Positions 55,819-64,000 of a stretch of 64,000 bases of DNA are shown here, piece by piece. A program made the translations under genes and the position numbers. The stretch's first letter is position 1, and each line of letters begins with the position of its first letter. A model generated the notes under the pieces. That model was not told the origin of the DNA and ran no database searches. It worked only from the letters and a program-made list of their open reading frames with translations. Source of the stretch: Aureimonas sp. SA4125 (GTDB lineage Bacteria; Pseudomonadota; Alphaproteobacteria; Rhizobiales; Rhizobiaceae); contig NZ_AP025032.1 of NCBI RefSeq assembly GCF_019973775.1, forward strand, positions 4,182,001 to 4,246,000. Direction: 5' to 3'.

Positions 55819-56801
55819 GCCGCCTCTCCTGCCCGGAGCGGAAAGTGGCAGGCGGCGCTCCCGCCGTCCGGCTGTGCGACGAGCTGCGGCTCGACCTCGG
55901 CGCAGATCATCTGCGCGCGGGCGCAGCGAGCGCGAAAGGCGCAGCCCGTGGGAAGGTGCCGGACATCCGGCACCGTGCCGGGAATCTGCCGAAGCCGGGA
56001 CGCGCGATGGTCGGGGTCCGGGATGGAATCGATGAGACCGCGCGTATAGGGATGCGCCGGCGCTTCCAGCACCTGCCGGACCGGGCCGGTCTCGACCACG
56101 CGGCCGCAGTACAGCACGACGATCTTGTCGACCATCTCGGCCACGACGGCGAGATCGTGGGTGACGAGGATCAGGGACGACCCCTGATCGCGGATCTCGC
56201 GACGGATGAGGCGAAGGATCTGCGCCTGGATGGTCACGTCGAGGGCGGTGGTCGGCTCGTCCGCGATGATGAGGCGCGGCTTGGCCAAGAGCGCAATGGC
56301 GATGACGACGCGCTGCCGCATGCCGCCGGAAAACTGGTGCGGATAGCTGTCGAGACGTTCTGCCGCGCGTGAAATGCCGTTGGTTTCCAGGACATCGATG
56401 CAGCGCTGCCGGCGGGCGGGTTTGTCGAGATCCGTATGCAGGCGCAGCATCTCGTCCATCTGGCGACCGATGGTGTGGACCGGATTGAGCGAGGTCATGG
56501 GGTCCTGGAAGATCATCGCGATCTCACGACCGCGGATTTCGCGCAGACGGCTCTCCGGCGCCTTGGCCAGATCCTCTCCCGCAAACTCGATCGTGCCGCC
56601 CTCGATCTTGCCCGGCGGATCGATGAGGCCGAGAAGCGAGTATCCCACCACGGACTTGCCGCCGCCGGATTCGCCGACGAGCCCCATGATCTCACCCGCG
56701 GCCAGATCGAAGCTCACGCCGTTCACCGCCTTCACGACGCCCGCGAAGGTGTGGAACCAGGTGCGCAGGTCGCGCACGCGCAACAGGGGCTCGGCCATCA
56801 T
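55815..56801 (-). CDS. Oligopeptide-type ABC transporter ATPase (DppD/OppD)
   Basis: This 328-residue ATPase has Walker [23 protein letters not shown], signature FSGGMRQR, Walker [12 protein letters not shown] and THDLAVV. Its C-terminal [10 protein letters not shown] and a cysteine-bearing tail ([14 protein letters not shown]) match the family. AGGA seven bases before the first of two consecutive ATGs (56801) sets the start. The larger open frame, to 58100, is out-of-frame sequence of the two permease genes. Confidence 0.92.
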   Translation of the reverse strand: MMAEPLLRVRDLRTWFHTFAGVVKAVNGVSFDLAAGEIMGLVGESGGGKSVVGYSLLGLIDPPGKIEGGTIEFAGEDLAKAPESRLREIRGREIAMIFQDPMTSLNPVHTIGRQMDEMLRLHTDLDKPARRQRCIDVLETNGISRAAERLDSYPHQFSGGMRQRVVIAIALLAKPRLIIADEPTTALDVTIQAQILRLIRREIRDQGSSLILVTHDLAVVAEMVDKIVVLYCGRVVETGPVRQVLEAPAHPYTRGLIDSIPDPDHRASRLRQIPGTVPDVRHLPTGCAFRARCARAQMICAEVEPQLVAQPDGGSAACHFPLRAGEAA

Positions 56802-56809
56802 CGGCAATC

Positions 56810-57685
56810 CTATTTCAACCGCGGATTCAGCTCGTCGCGGAGAAAGTCCCCGAGCAGGTTGATGCCGAACACCATCGCCATGATCATCAGGCCGGGGAAA
56901 AGCGAGGTCCACCAAAGCCCGGAGAACAGCACGTCGAAGCCGTTCTTGATCAGGAGGCCGAGCGAGGGCTGCGTGACCGGCACGCCGACGCCGAGAAAGC
57001 TCAGCGAGGCCTCGATCAGGATGAAGGTGCCGACCTGCACCGTGGCGATGACGATCAGCGGCGTCATGACGTTGGGAAGGATGTGCCGCCAGATGATCGC
57101 CCGGTTGCGAAGACCGGCCACCTGCGCCGCCTGCACATATTCGCGGCTGCGCTCGCCGAGCGTCGAGCCGCGCACGGTTCGGGCGTAGACGACCCAGCCG
57201 ACAGCCGTCAGCGCGATCAGGATCTTGTCGATGCCGGTGCCGAAGGCCGACATCAGGAACAAAGCGATCAGCATCGAGGGAAACGACAGCTGGATATCGG
57301 CGATCCGCATGATCAGCGCGTCGATCCAGCCGCCGAAATACCCCGCCATCAGCCCCAGGAAGGTTCCGATCACACAGGACAGAAGGGTCGCCGCGACCCC
57401 GATCAGCGCCGAGATCCGCGTGCCGTAGACGACGGCGGCGAGGACGTCGCGCCCCTGGCCGTCGGTGCCGAGGAGATATTGGGTGCTGCCGCCGTCGAGC
57501 CAGGCCGGCGGCAGGTAGCTGTCCAGCAGCTCGAGCTGCATGACGTCGTAGGGATTTTGCGCCACGAGCGACGGCCCGGCCGTGACGATGAACAGACAGA
57601 CCAGCAGGATGGCGCTGCCACTGATCGCCGAGACGTTCCGGCGCCAGTTGAACGCCATCTGCGATGCCAGAAATCCGCTGATCAT
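56810..57685 (-). CDS. Dipeptide/oligopeptide ABC permease (DppC)
   Basis: The 291-residue inner-membrane permease has the DppC layout of six helices, with a first helix near residues 20-40 and a periplasmic loop containing YLLGTDGQGRDVL. The EAA loop is REYVQAAQVAGLRNRAIIWRHILPN, shown here in part as AAQVAGLRNR. It ends eight bases before DppD and begins immediately after the DppB stop. It forms the channel heterodimer with DppB. Confidence 0.92.
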   Translation of the reverse strand: MISGFLASQMAFNWRRNVSAISGSAILLVCLFIVTAGPSLVAQNPYDVMQLELLDSYLPPAWLDGGSTQYLLGTDGQGRDVLAAVVYGTRISALIGVAATLLSCVIGTFLGLMAGYFGGWIDALIMRIADIQLSFPSMLIALFLMSAFGTGIDKILIALTAVGWVVYARTVRGSTLGERSREYVQAAQVAGLRNRAIIWRHILPNVMTPLIVIATVQVGTFILIEASLSFLGVGVPVTQPSLGLLIKNGFDVLFSGLWWTSLFPGLMIMAMVFGINLLGDFLRDELNPRLK

Positions 57686-58651
57686 CTATTTCACCGTGAT
57701 GCGCGGATCGATCAACGTATAGAGAACGTCGATGACGAAGTTGATGACGACGAAAATCAGGGCGACCAGCATCAGATAGACGACGATCACCGGCCGGTCG
57801 GCGCGGTAGATGCTGTCGATCAAGAGCTTTCCCATGCCGGGCCAGGCGAAGATGGTTTCGGTGATGGTCGCGAAGGCGATGAGATCGCCCAGCTGCAGGC
57901 CGAAGATGGTGACGACCGGGATCAGGGCGTTGCGCAGGCCGTGACCGTAGAGAACGCCCCGTCGCGAAACTCCCTTGGCGCGGGCGAATTTCATGTAGTC
58001 CTGCCGCGTCACCTCCATCATGCCGGCGCGCGTCATCCGCAGCACGATGGCGAGGGTGCCGACCGACAGGGTGACGGCGGGAAGGACGATGTGCTGCCAC
58101 CCCGACGCCGTCGCCAGCGAGGTCTCGACCCCGAAGATCGTGCCGACCGTGCCCCGGCCGGAAGACGGAAAGATCCGGTATTCCACGGCCAGCACCCAGA
58201 TCAGCATCATGCCGACCCAGAAGCCCGGCAGCGACACGCCGAGCAGCGAGCCGGACATGATCAGCCGCGACAGGGGCTTTCCCGGATTGGCACCGGCGTA
58301 GACGCCGAGCGGAATCGCGACGGCGGTCGCGAAGGCCATGGCGACGAGGACGATTTCCATCGTCGCGGGGAGCCGCTCGAGGATCAGGCCGAAGGCCGGC
58401 TGGCGAAACACGTAGGACAGACCGAAATCGCCCTGCAGCAGCCCGGAGAGGAAGATGCCGTATTGGACGATCATCGGGCGGTCGAGGCCGAGAATGCGGC
58501 GCGCCTGGTCGATCTCGCTTTGCGTCGCATCGATCGGAACGACCATGTACACCGGGTCGCCGGTGAAGGTCATCATCAGGAAGACGATCACGGAAACCGC
58601 CCAGAGGACGACGACCATCTGGACCAGCCGCCGGACTGTGAAAGCAAACAT
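57686..58651 (-). CDS. Dipeptide/oligopeptide ABC permease (DppB)
   Basis: The 321-residue permease has the family N terminus RRLVQMVVVLWAVSVIVF, the LGLDRPMIVQYG segment before the membrane domain, and the EAA loop KFARAKGVSRRGVLYGHGLRN, shown here in part. GAGGA seven bases before the ATG marks the start. A strong hairpin lies between this gene and the binding-protein gene upstream, so permease levels are probably lower than those of the binding protein. Confidence 0.92.
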   Translation of the reverse strand: MFAFTVRRLVQMVVVLWAVSVIVFLMMTFTGDPVYMVVPIDATQSEIDQARRILGLDRPMIVQYGIFLSGLLQGDFGLSYVFRQPAFGLILERLPATMEIVLVAMAFATAVAIPLGVYAGANPGKPLSRLIMSGSLLGVSLPGFWVGMMLIWVLAVEYRIFPSSGRGTVGTIFGVETSLATASGWQHIVLPAVTLSVGTLAIVLRMTRAGMMEVTRQDYMKFARAKGVSRRGVLYGHGLRNALIPVVTIFGLQLGDLIAFATITETIFAWPGMGKLLIDSIYRADRPVIVVYLMLVALIFVVINFVIDVLYTLIDPRITVK

Positions 58652-58674
58652 TTCTGGTCCTCAGCCGAAAGACC

Positions 58675-58695
58675 CGGCGCCCCAGCGGGGCGCCG
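58675..58695 (-). other. Intercistronic stem-loop between binding protein and permease
   Basis: CGGCGCCCC and GGGGCGCCG form a perfect 9-bp stem with a three-base loop, placed 16 bases after the binding-protein stop and 24 before the permease start. Hairpins at this position protect the upstream message from 3' decay and reduce read-through, giving more binding protein than permease. No T-run follows, so full termination is unlikely. Confidence 0.6.
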
Positions 58696-58710
58696 AGCCA
58701 AAGGGATCAA

Positions 58711-60270
58711 CTATTCGGCGACGTCCATTTCGTAGGCCCAGATGAACTTGTCGACGCGCGGCGTGAAGGTCACCCCGCTGCGCGAGGCGTAGACGTCCTG
58801 CTCGTAGTGGACGGGAACCATCGGGATGTCCTGCAACAGGATCCTGGTCGCCTCCTGCAGGTGGGCGTCGCGCTCGTCGAGCTTCGACGTCGAATCCGCC
58901 TTGTCGAGGAGAGCGTCCACCTCGGGATTGGTGTAACCGGTCCGGTTCACCTCGCCATAGCCGGGCTTTTTGTCCCGGCTGTAGTAAAGCGCGCCGTACA
59001 TCGAACCGGCGTCGCCGGACGGCACGTCCCAGCCGGACATGATGAGGCTGGAATTGTCGGACGGCACGCGGATATAGCCCCAGAAGTTCGATTTCGGCAT
59101 CAGGTTGAGCTTCAGCTGGATGCCGATCTTCGCCAGCATGGAAGCCAGGGCCTGGGCGATCTGCGCGTCGTTGACGTAGCGGTTGTTGGTCGCATCGAGG
59201 GTCATCGCGAAGCCGTCGGCGAAACCGGCTTCCGCCATCAGCGCCTTGGCGCGGGCAATGTCGAACGGGTACATCGCGCGGAAATCGACCCCGTCGACAT
59301 AGCCGAGATGCGACTCCGGCACGTACTGCTGCGACGCGGTGGCAAGGCCGTTCATGATCACCTTGTCGATGGTGGCGACGTCGATGGCGCGTGCGATGGC
59401 CTCGCGGACGCGGCGGTCCGTCATCGGGTTCTTGTCGAGCGCGATGGTCGGTGATTTTTCGCGCACGTCGAGTGCCAGGAGAATGTTCAGAAGGCTCGGC
59501 CGGGTCAGGACCGTGACGCCCGTCTCCGCCTTCACGCGCTCGATGTCGCGGACGGCGAGATCCTGGACGACATCGAGTTCCCCGGTGAGCAAAGCGGCGG
59601 TGCGCGTCGCCGGATTGGTGATCGGGCGGAACACCACGGTGTCGATCTTCGCTTTGCCGCCGTAATAATCCGGGAAGGCTTCGAGGGTCAGACGATCCTC
59701 CTTCGCCCATTCCTTCAGCTGGTACGGCCCCGTGCCCATCGGCTTCAGGCCGAGTTCCGCATCGCCGACGGACTTCACATAGGCCTCGTTCAGGATGAGG
59801 ATGGCGGCCAGATCGTTCGGCAAGGCGGCGTAGGGGCCGGGCGTCGCGATCTCGACGGTGAGATCGTCGACCGCCGTCGCGCTGGCAATGTTCGCCGAGA
59901 GGTTGGACATCACCGACGCCTTCAGGCGATCGATGGTGAATACCACGTCCGAGGCCTTCAGCGTTTCCCCATTGTGAAACTTCACGCCGGGCCGCAGCTT
60001 GAACACCCAGGTCTTCTCGTCCTTCTGCGACCAGCTTTCGGCCAGGCCGGGGCCGAACTGGAGGTCGGCGTCGCGCCGCACCAGCGGGTCGTAGACGTGG
60101 TAGAACATGATGTTGCTGGAGAGCTCCTCACCCGCCTGGGGGTCGAGGATGGTCGGGTCCGAGGTCAGGCCGATGGTCAGATCCTTGGCATCCGCCAGAG
60201 TGGCGAAGGGCAGCGCCAGCGCCAGGGTCGCGGTGGTCAAAAGACGGCGCATCGTGAGGTGTAGGGTCAT
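58711..60270 (-). CDS. Exported family-5 solute-binding protein (DppA-like)
   Basis: This 519-residue periplasmic binding protein has a signal peptide cut after LADA (about residue 28), DPTILDPQAGEE, LAESWSQKDEKTWVFKLRPG (shown here in part), the VKFHNGETLKASDVVF signature and GTGPYQLKEW. It delivers a peptide-like or other amide ligand to the DppBCDF transporter encoded just downstream. AAGGAG eight bases upstream supports the ATG at 60270. Ligand class cannot be read directly. The operon's enzymes suggest a cyclic amide or ureide rather than a dipeptide. Confidence 0.92.
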   Translation of the reverse strand: MTLHLTMRRLLTTATLALALPFATLADAKDLTIGLTSDPTILDPQAGEELSSNIMFYHVYDPLVRRDADLQFGPGLAESWSQKDEKTWVFKLRPGVKFHNGETLKASDVVFTIDRLKASVMSNLSANIASATAVDDLTVEIATPGPYAALPNDLAAILILNEAYVKSVGDAELGLKPMGTGPYQLKEWAKEDRLTLEAFPDYYGGKAKIDTVVFRPITNPATRTAALLTGELDVVQDLAVRDIERVKAETGVTVLTRPSLLNILLALDVREKSPTIALDKNPMTDRRVREAIARAIDVATIDKVIMNGLATASQQYVPESHLGYVDGVDFRAMYPFDIARAKALMAEAGFADGFAMTLDATNNRYVNDAQIAQALASMLAKIGIQLKLNLMPKSNFWGYIRVPSDNSSLIMSGWDVPSGDAGSMYGALYYSRDKKPGYGEVNRTGYTNPEVDALLDKADSTSKLDERDAHLQEATRILLQDIPMVPVHYEQDVYASRSGVTFTPRVDKFIWAYEMDVAE

Positions 60271-60327
60271 GGACGTTCTCCTTACTGGAATGACTCGCCG
60301 GCCTTCGCCGTCTCGTTGCGAACCTGG

Positions 60328-60726
60328 TCAGTCGAGCGCCGACTGAACCTCGATCTGGTAGCCTTCGGGATCGTTGAAGACGAAGGCGCGGATGCGCAGC
60401 GCCGCACTGCTCTTCGGCTCGCTCAGGCCATCGACGCCCTGGCTCGCGACGAAGGCGTGCCACGCATCGACGTCGGGAACGCGGATGCAGATCTGGACCG
60501 GCTTGGGGTCGGATGCGCGGTGCATGCCGCGCGTCTCGTCGACGAGCCCGAGATGGGCGGCGCCGGTGATGCGGTAGATCTTCGACCAGCCCTGGTCGAT
60601 GGCGAGGCTGAACCCCAGCACCCGTTCGTAGAAGGCCACGGCACCGGCGAGGTCGCGATAGTAGAGAAAAGTGATGCCGAGGATCGGTCCCTCGGGTCGC
60701 GCATCCGCATCCATGTCGCACCTCAT
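60328..60726 (-). CDS. VOC-family (glyoxalase/dioxygenase fold) protein
   Basis: The roughly 130-residue protein has one VOC module pair: ITFLYYRDLAGAVAFYERVLGF at the start (shown here in part as LAGAVAFYERVLGF) and FVFNDPEGYQIEVQ at the end, where the glutamate is a usual metal ligand. Function may be isomerase, dioxygenase or ring-opening glyoxalase-like. It is the first gene of the catabolic operon and lies just behind two GTATAC operators. A start at 60714 is also possible, with GAGG seven bases upstream. Confidence 0.8.
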   Translation of the reverse strand: MRCDMDADARPEGPILGITFLYYRDLAGAVAFYERVLGFSLAIDQGWSKIYRITGAAHLGLVDETRGMHRASDPKPVQICIRVPDVDAWHAFVASQGVDGLSEPKSSAALRIRAFVFNDPEGYQIEVQSALD

Positions 60727-60729
60727 TCC

Positions 60730-60757
60730 GTATACTCCCGCCATCCAAGCGGTATAC
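60730..60757. promoter_or_regulatory. Paired GTATAC operators before the catabolic operon
   Basis: GTATAC occurs at 60730-60735 and 60752-60757, centres 22 bp apart, that is about two helical turns on the same DNA face. They lie between the GntR gene stop and the VOC gene start. FCD-type GntR proteins commonly bind TNGTATACNA-like palindromes, so these are likely targets of the adjacent regulator. Confidence 0.6.
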
Positions 60758-60819
60758 ACACAGAATGGCAAGTGCTTTTTTAGCCCCCGCTCAGTCGGCG
60801 ACGCGGATACCTGGCGAAA

Positions 60820-61476
60820 CTAGAACAGCCGGGAGAGGTGGTTGAGGATCGCGCTGCGGGCGTTCTCGATATGGGTGCGCATGGCCAGCTCGGCGCGCTC
60901 GGGATCCCGCGCCAGGATCGCGTCGATGATTTCGATATGTTCGTGGCAGCCGGGTTCGAACCGCTCCGGAATGGACCCCTTGTCGAACATCCGCGTCTTC
61001 AGCTTCAATCCCTTGACCAGCTCGGTCAAAAGGCTGGACCCGGCCGTCTTGGCGACGAGGCAATGCAGGCTCTCGTCGAAATCGGCATATTCCGTCACGC
61101 TGGGACGGGCTCCCTGCAGATACTGGGTCAGTCGCCCCCTGAGCGCCAGAAAGGGCTCCGGCGAAGCGTTGACCCCTGCCGCCTGCCGCGCCGTCTCGCT
61201 CTCCAGCAGCCGGCGAACATGAAGGATCTCCATGATTTCGGACACCGAAATGCGGCTGACGGTCGGCACGCCGCCGCCGCTGCGTGTCACCAGTCCCTCG
61301 CTCGTCAGTTTGGCGACCGCCTCGCGAACAGGCGTGCGGGAGACCCCCAGCCGCTCGGCAAAGACCTTTTCCTGCAACGGCGTGCCGGACGGCAGCTCGC
61401 CGGCGAGGATCATCCCCCGGAGGCGTTCGTGCACGGAATGGCCGAGGGTCTGCACGACCGGTCTGTCTTGGTTCAT
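60820..61476 (-). CDS. GntR-family regulator, FCD (FadR) subgroup
   Basis: The 218-residue regulator has an N-terminal winged helix (about 10-75) with LQEKVFAERLGVSRTPVREA, the GntR hallmark, and an all-helical FCD ligand domain with DFDESLHCLVA and a metal-type histidine pair (CHEHIEIIDAI, HIENARSA). FCD members usually bind small carboxylates and act as repressors. AGGGG six bases before the ATG at 61476 sets the start. It sits between a hydantoinase gene (divergent) and the 11-gene catabolic operon, both with GTATAC sites. Confidence 0.9.
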   Translation of the reverse strand: MNQDRPVVQTLGHSVHERLRGMILAGELPSGTPLQEKVFAERLGVSRTPVREAVAKLTSEGLVTRSGGGVPTVSRISVSEIMEILHVRRLLESETARQAAGVNASPEPFLALRGRLTQYLQGARPSVTEYADFDESLHCLVAKTAGSSLLTELVKGLKLKTRMFDKGSIPERFEPGCHEHIEIIDAILARDPERAELAMRTHIENARSAILNHLSRLF

Positions 61477-61526
61477 GTCGGCCCCTGGGCTTTGATCGGG
61501 TCTTTGCCCTCTCTGGGTCTTACGCG

Positions 61527-61567
61527 GTTTCGCCTCGAAACGAAATCGCTTGCGAATAAGTGTATAC
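61527..61567. promoter_or_regulatory. Operator/promoter region between GntR and hydantoinase genes
   Basis: GTATAC at 61562-61567 lies within TGTATACT, so the operator would overlap a -10-like TATACT (61563-61568) for the hydantoinase gene. A separate perfect dyad GTTTCG-CCT-CGAAAC sits at 61527-61541. Binding of the GntR protein here would block hydantoinase transcription and probably its own. Confidence 0.5.
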
Positions 61568-61616
61568 TGCAGGTATTCGGGATGAGGATATTCGGCCACT
61601 GCCGCGAGGACAAGTC

Positions 61617-63077
61617 ATGCATGACGTGCTGATCGAGGGCGGCCTGGTCGTCACAGCCAGCCAGACCATGCAGGCGGACGTCGCCATCCGCGAAGGCCGC
61701 ATCGAGGCTGTCGGCTCGAACCTCGGCGCTGCTCGAACGCGCATCGATGCGCGTGGCAAAATGGTCATGCCGGGCGGTGTCGATACCCATTGCCACGTGG
61801 AACAGATTTCCGGCGCTGGACTGATGAACGCCGATACATTCGAGTCCGCGACGCGGTCCGCCCTCTGCGGCGGCACGACCAGCATCGTCTCGTTCGCCGC
61901 CCAGCATCCGGGGCAGCGGCTGCGCGGCGTGGTCGACGCCTACCAGGCGCTTGCCGCCAAGGGCGCGATGATCGACCATGCCTTCCACCTGATCGTGTCG
62001 GACATTGCCGGCGACAACCTCGCGCGCGACCTCCCCGAACTGATCGGGGAAGGACATCGGTCGATCAAGATCTTCACGACCTATGACAAGGTGCGCCTTG
62101 CCGACGAGGCCATCCTCGACGTCCTGTGGACGGCGAAGGAAAGCGGCGCCCTCGTCTGCTTCCATGCGGAAAACGACGGCCTGATCCGCTGGATGACCCG
62201 CCGGCTTCTGGACAGCGGCAGGACCGAAGCGCGCTTCCACCCGCTGTCGCATCCCCGCGCCGCCGAGATCGAAGCGCTGGCGCGGATGTGCGTCTTTGCC
62301 GAGTTTACCGGGCAACCGATCATGCTGTTCCACGTCTCGACCCGCGAGGGCGTCGAGATCGTGCGGGCGGCCCGCGCCCGCGGCGTTCCGGTCGTGGCGG
62401 AGACCTGCCCGCATTATCTGTTCATGACCGGCGACCAGTTGAACCTCGCCGGACAGGAAGCCGCCGGCCTGATGTGCAGCCCGCCGCAACGACGGCGCGA
62501 TGATCAGGATGCGCTTTGGGCCGGTCTCGAGGGCGGCGCGCTTCAGGTGGTCTCGTCGGACCATGCGCCCTACCGTCTGGACGCGACCGGGAAGTTCGCC
62601 CATGGCGCGGCTGCGCCCTTCAACCGCATCGCCAACGGGATGCCGGGCCTCGAACTGCGCCTGCCGCTGATGTTCGACGCGATGGTCAGCGGCGGCCGGC
62701 TGGGAGCGCAGAAGTTCGTCGCGCTGACAGCGACGTCCCCGGCAGAGATCTTCGGCCTCACCGGCAAGGGCCGGATCGACGTCGGCGCCGATGCCGACAT
62801 CGCCGTTTGGGACCCCGATCGGAAGGTCACCTTCGGCAAGGACGACCTGCACGACGCGACCGGCTACAATCCCTTTGCCGGACGGACGGTGACCGGATGG
62901 CCGGAAACCGTCTTGTCGCGCGGCGAGATCGTCGTGTCCGGCGGCAGATGCCTTGCAACACCCGGGCGGGGAAGGCGGATCGTCATGGCGCGATCGCAGG
63001 CCATGCGGCCCAGCACGCGAGCCGAAGCCGACGAACTGGACCATGAAACCAGGGAGCCGGAGCGTGCGACCCCCTGA
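61617..63077 (+). CDS. D-hydantoinase/dihydropyrimidinase-family amidohydrolase
   Basis: This 486-residue dinuclear-zinc cyclic amidase hydrolyses hydantoins, dihydropyrimidines or related rings. The full metal site is present: His58 and His60 (DTHCH), carboxylated Lys151 (SIKIFTTYD), His183 (FHAEN), His239 (FHVST) and Asp315 (SSDHAPY). GAGGA seven bases before the ATG sets the start. It is divergent from the GntR gene and probably shares its regulation with the operon that encodes a hydantoin-type racemase. Confidence 0.92.
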   Translation: MHDVLIEGGLVVTASQTMQADVAIREGRIEAVGSNLGAARTRIDARGKMVMPGGVDTHCHVEQISGAGLMNADTFESATRSALCGGTTSIVSFAAQHPGQRLRGVVDAYQALAAKGAMIDHAFHLIVSDIAGDNLARDLPELIGEGHRSIKIFTTYDKVRLADEAILDVLWTAKESGALVCFHAENDGLIRWMTRRLLDSGRTEARFHPLSHPRAAEIEALARMCVFAEFTGQPIMLFHVSTREGVEIVRAARARGVPVVAETCPHYLFMTGDQLNLAGQEAAGLMCSPPQRRRDDQDALWAGLEGGALQVVSSDHAPYRLDATGKFAHGAAAPFNRIANGMPGLELRLPLMFDAMVSGGRLGAQKFVALTATSPAEIFGLTGKGRIDVGADADIAVWDPDRKVTFGKDDLHDATGYNPFAGRTVTGWPETVLSRGEIVVSGGRCLATPGRGRRIVMARSQAMRPSTRAEADELDHETREPERATP

Positions 63078-63120
63078 TTGTCCGTGCGATGGCGGTTTGC
63101 AGCCGCCGCCGGGGCCGCCC

Positions 63121-63141
63121 GGCCTCGATAGCGCGGAGGCC
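63121..63141. terminator. Weak hairpin after the hydantoinase gene
   Basis: GGCCTC and GAGGCC form a 6-bp stem with a nine-base loop, 44 bases after the hydantoinase stop. The rest of the 237-bp gap to the convergent binding-protein gene shows nothing else convincing. Confidence 0.25.
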
Positions 63142-63314
63142 TTGCAGTGCCGCTTGTTCGGAGCCGGCGGTTTTCCCCTGCATCGCAAGCGGCGCGGCGC
63201 TTTCTGCTGGCGCGGTGCCAAGATGCTGCCGATCCGCTTTACCGGGGCTGGCAAATCCCCTCGCCCCGAATGCTCCAGGCTTTCCGCCGGGGGCGCCAAA
63301 CCTGCCCAAGACGA

Positions 63315-64000
63315 TCAGCGGGCCTTGGACCAGGCTTCCACGAAATCGTTGCTGTAGGCCGCGTCGAGATCGGGCAACGGCTTGGCCAGGTCGCCGGAGG
63401 CGAGCAGGCTGTCGTGCCAGGCTGTCCAGGCAGCCGGGTCGTTTTCTCCCAGGCGCTTGCCGTCCGGCGGAGTCTGCCGGGCAATGATCGCTTCCGTCAG
63501 GGCCCGCGCGAAATCCGGATCCTCGCCCTCCTGCGGATTGCCGGTCGCCGTGTGCCGCAGCACCGTCTCGATGTTGGCCTTGTCCATCGCAAAGGTCGAG
63601 CCGCGCGCCACGGCCCGGCCGAAGCCTTCGATGACATCCGGGTTTTCGGCGATGAAGGGCGCGAGCGCCACGAAGCCGTTGCCGAAGAAGGTGCGGAACC
63701 GATCCGGGGTGATGTTTGCCATCGGCAGACCGCGCTGGTTGAGGATGGCGCCGTCGCTGGTCGCCGCCGCATAGGCGTCGATGTCGCCGCGGCTGAACCC
63801 GGCGACCGCCAGGCCGCCATCGCCGACCACGAGGAATTCGTAGTCCTCGCCTTCCTTCATGCCGGCCGCCGCCATGATCGTGCGCGCGAAAGCCGTCTCG
63901 GCTCCGTCGGCGGTGCCGACGCCGATCACCTTGTCGCGCAGGTCCTGCGGCGAGGCGATGCCCGAATCCGACGGAACGAGCACGCCGAAGGCGCTCTGCG
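63315..64000 (-). CDS. NMT1/TauA-type ABC substrate-binding protein, partial
   Basis: The frame is open to the right edge and encodes the C-terminal 228 or so residues of a periplasmic binding protein of the NMT1/THI5-SsuA family. Visible blocks are SGIASPQDLRDKVIGVG, ASPQDL-type hinge text and the C-terminal YSNDFVEAW. Such transporters import nitrogen-containing rings, sulfonates or pyrimidine precursors. The 5' end and signal peptide lie outside the window. Its placement beside the hydantoinase suggests a second uptake route for related compounds, which is inference. Confidence 0.8.
   Translation of the reverse strand, partial: QSAFGVLVPSDSGIASPQDLRDKVIGVGTADGAETAFARTIMAAAGMKEGEDYEFLVVGDGGLAVAGFSRGDIDAYAAATSDGAILNQRGLPMANITPDRFRTFFGNGFVALAPFIAENPDVIEGFGRAVARGSTFAMDKANIETVLRHTATGNPQEGEDPDFARALTEAIIARQTPPDGKRLGENDPAAWTAWHDSLLASGDLAKPLPDLDAAYSNDFVEAWSKAR

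Overview
The window reads as chromosome from a GC-rich alphaproteobacterium, most likely in the order Hyphomicrobiales (Rhizobiales). Pointers are a bacteriophytochrome with a HisKA_2-type kinase, an IalB-family protein, dense gene packing with ATGA overlaps, and a short palindromic repeat of a type common between genes in that order. No tRNA, rRNA, CRISPR array, insertion sequence or prophage integrase was seen. Species cannot be fixed from the sequence alone.

Left part (1-16.3 kb): a cut-off gene end, a heme oxygenase facing a bacteriophytochrome kinase (biliverdin supply plus red-light sensor), aroQ, a small membrane protein, a cytosine-deaminase-like amidohydrolase, a serine/aspartate-glyoxylate type aminotransferase, an export-type ABC ATPase/permease with a lipocalin-like exported partner, the RNA-binding protein Tex, an aldo/keto reductase and an APH-type phosphotransferase. 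Most of this is ordinary.

Middle-left (16.4-25.1 kb): a compact, divergently arranged cluster. The minus arm is RibA-like GTP cyclohydrolase II, CDP-alcohol phosphatidyltransferase, FkbM methyltransferase, LtaS/sulfatase-like membrane protein and a stand-alone RibD-type reductase. The plus arm is a medium-chain dehydrogenase, a degenerate 6-pyruvoyl-tetrahydropterin-synthase-fold protein, a GT4 glycosyltransferase and a SAM methyltransferase. Together they look like a pathway that starts from GTP, makes a pyrimidine or pterin-like unit, and glycosylates, methylates and perhaps links it to a lipid. I know of no described product, so this is one of the two best candidates for an undescribed system.

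Centre (25.1-49.1 kb): a cytochrome b561, then one 18.4-kb gene for a roughly 6,100-residue exported protein. It has an N-terminal barrel resembling the inverse-autotransporter (intimin/invasin) domain and an enormous right-handed beta-helix passenger built from about eight cassettes. The passenger includes a 2.56-kb stretch present twice, apparently identical, 3,690 bp apart. After an AT-rich promoter region come three tandem tail-collar (MdpB-like) proteins, a GNAT acetyltransferase, a DUF6916-like protein, a SapC-like protein and an IalB-like protein.

Right part (49.5-64 kb): an 11-gene minus-strand catabolic operon: VOC protein, a complete Dpp/Opp-type transporter, a second substrate-binding protein without signal peptide, an amidohydrolase, an Asp/Glu/hydantoin racemase, a DapA-like aldolase and an SDR. 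Upstream are an FCD-type GntR regulator and a divergent D-hydantoinase. GTATAC palindromes in front of both transcription units suggest one local regulon for uptake and ring opening of a cyclic amide or ureide. A second transporter's binding protein runs off the right edge.
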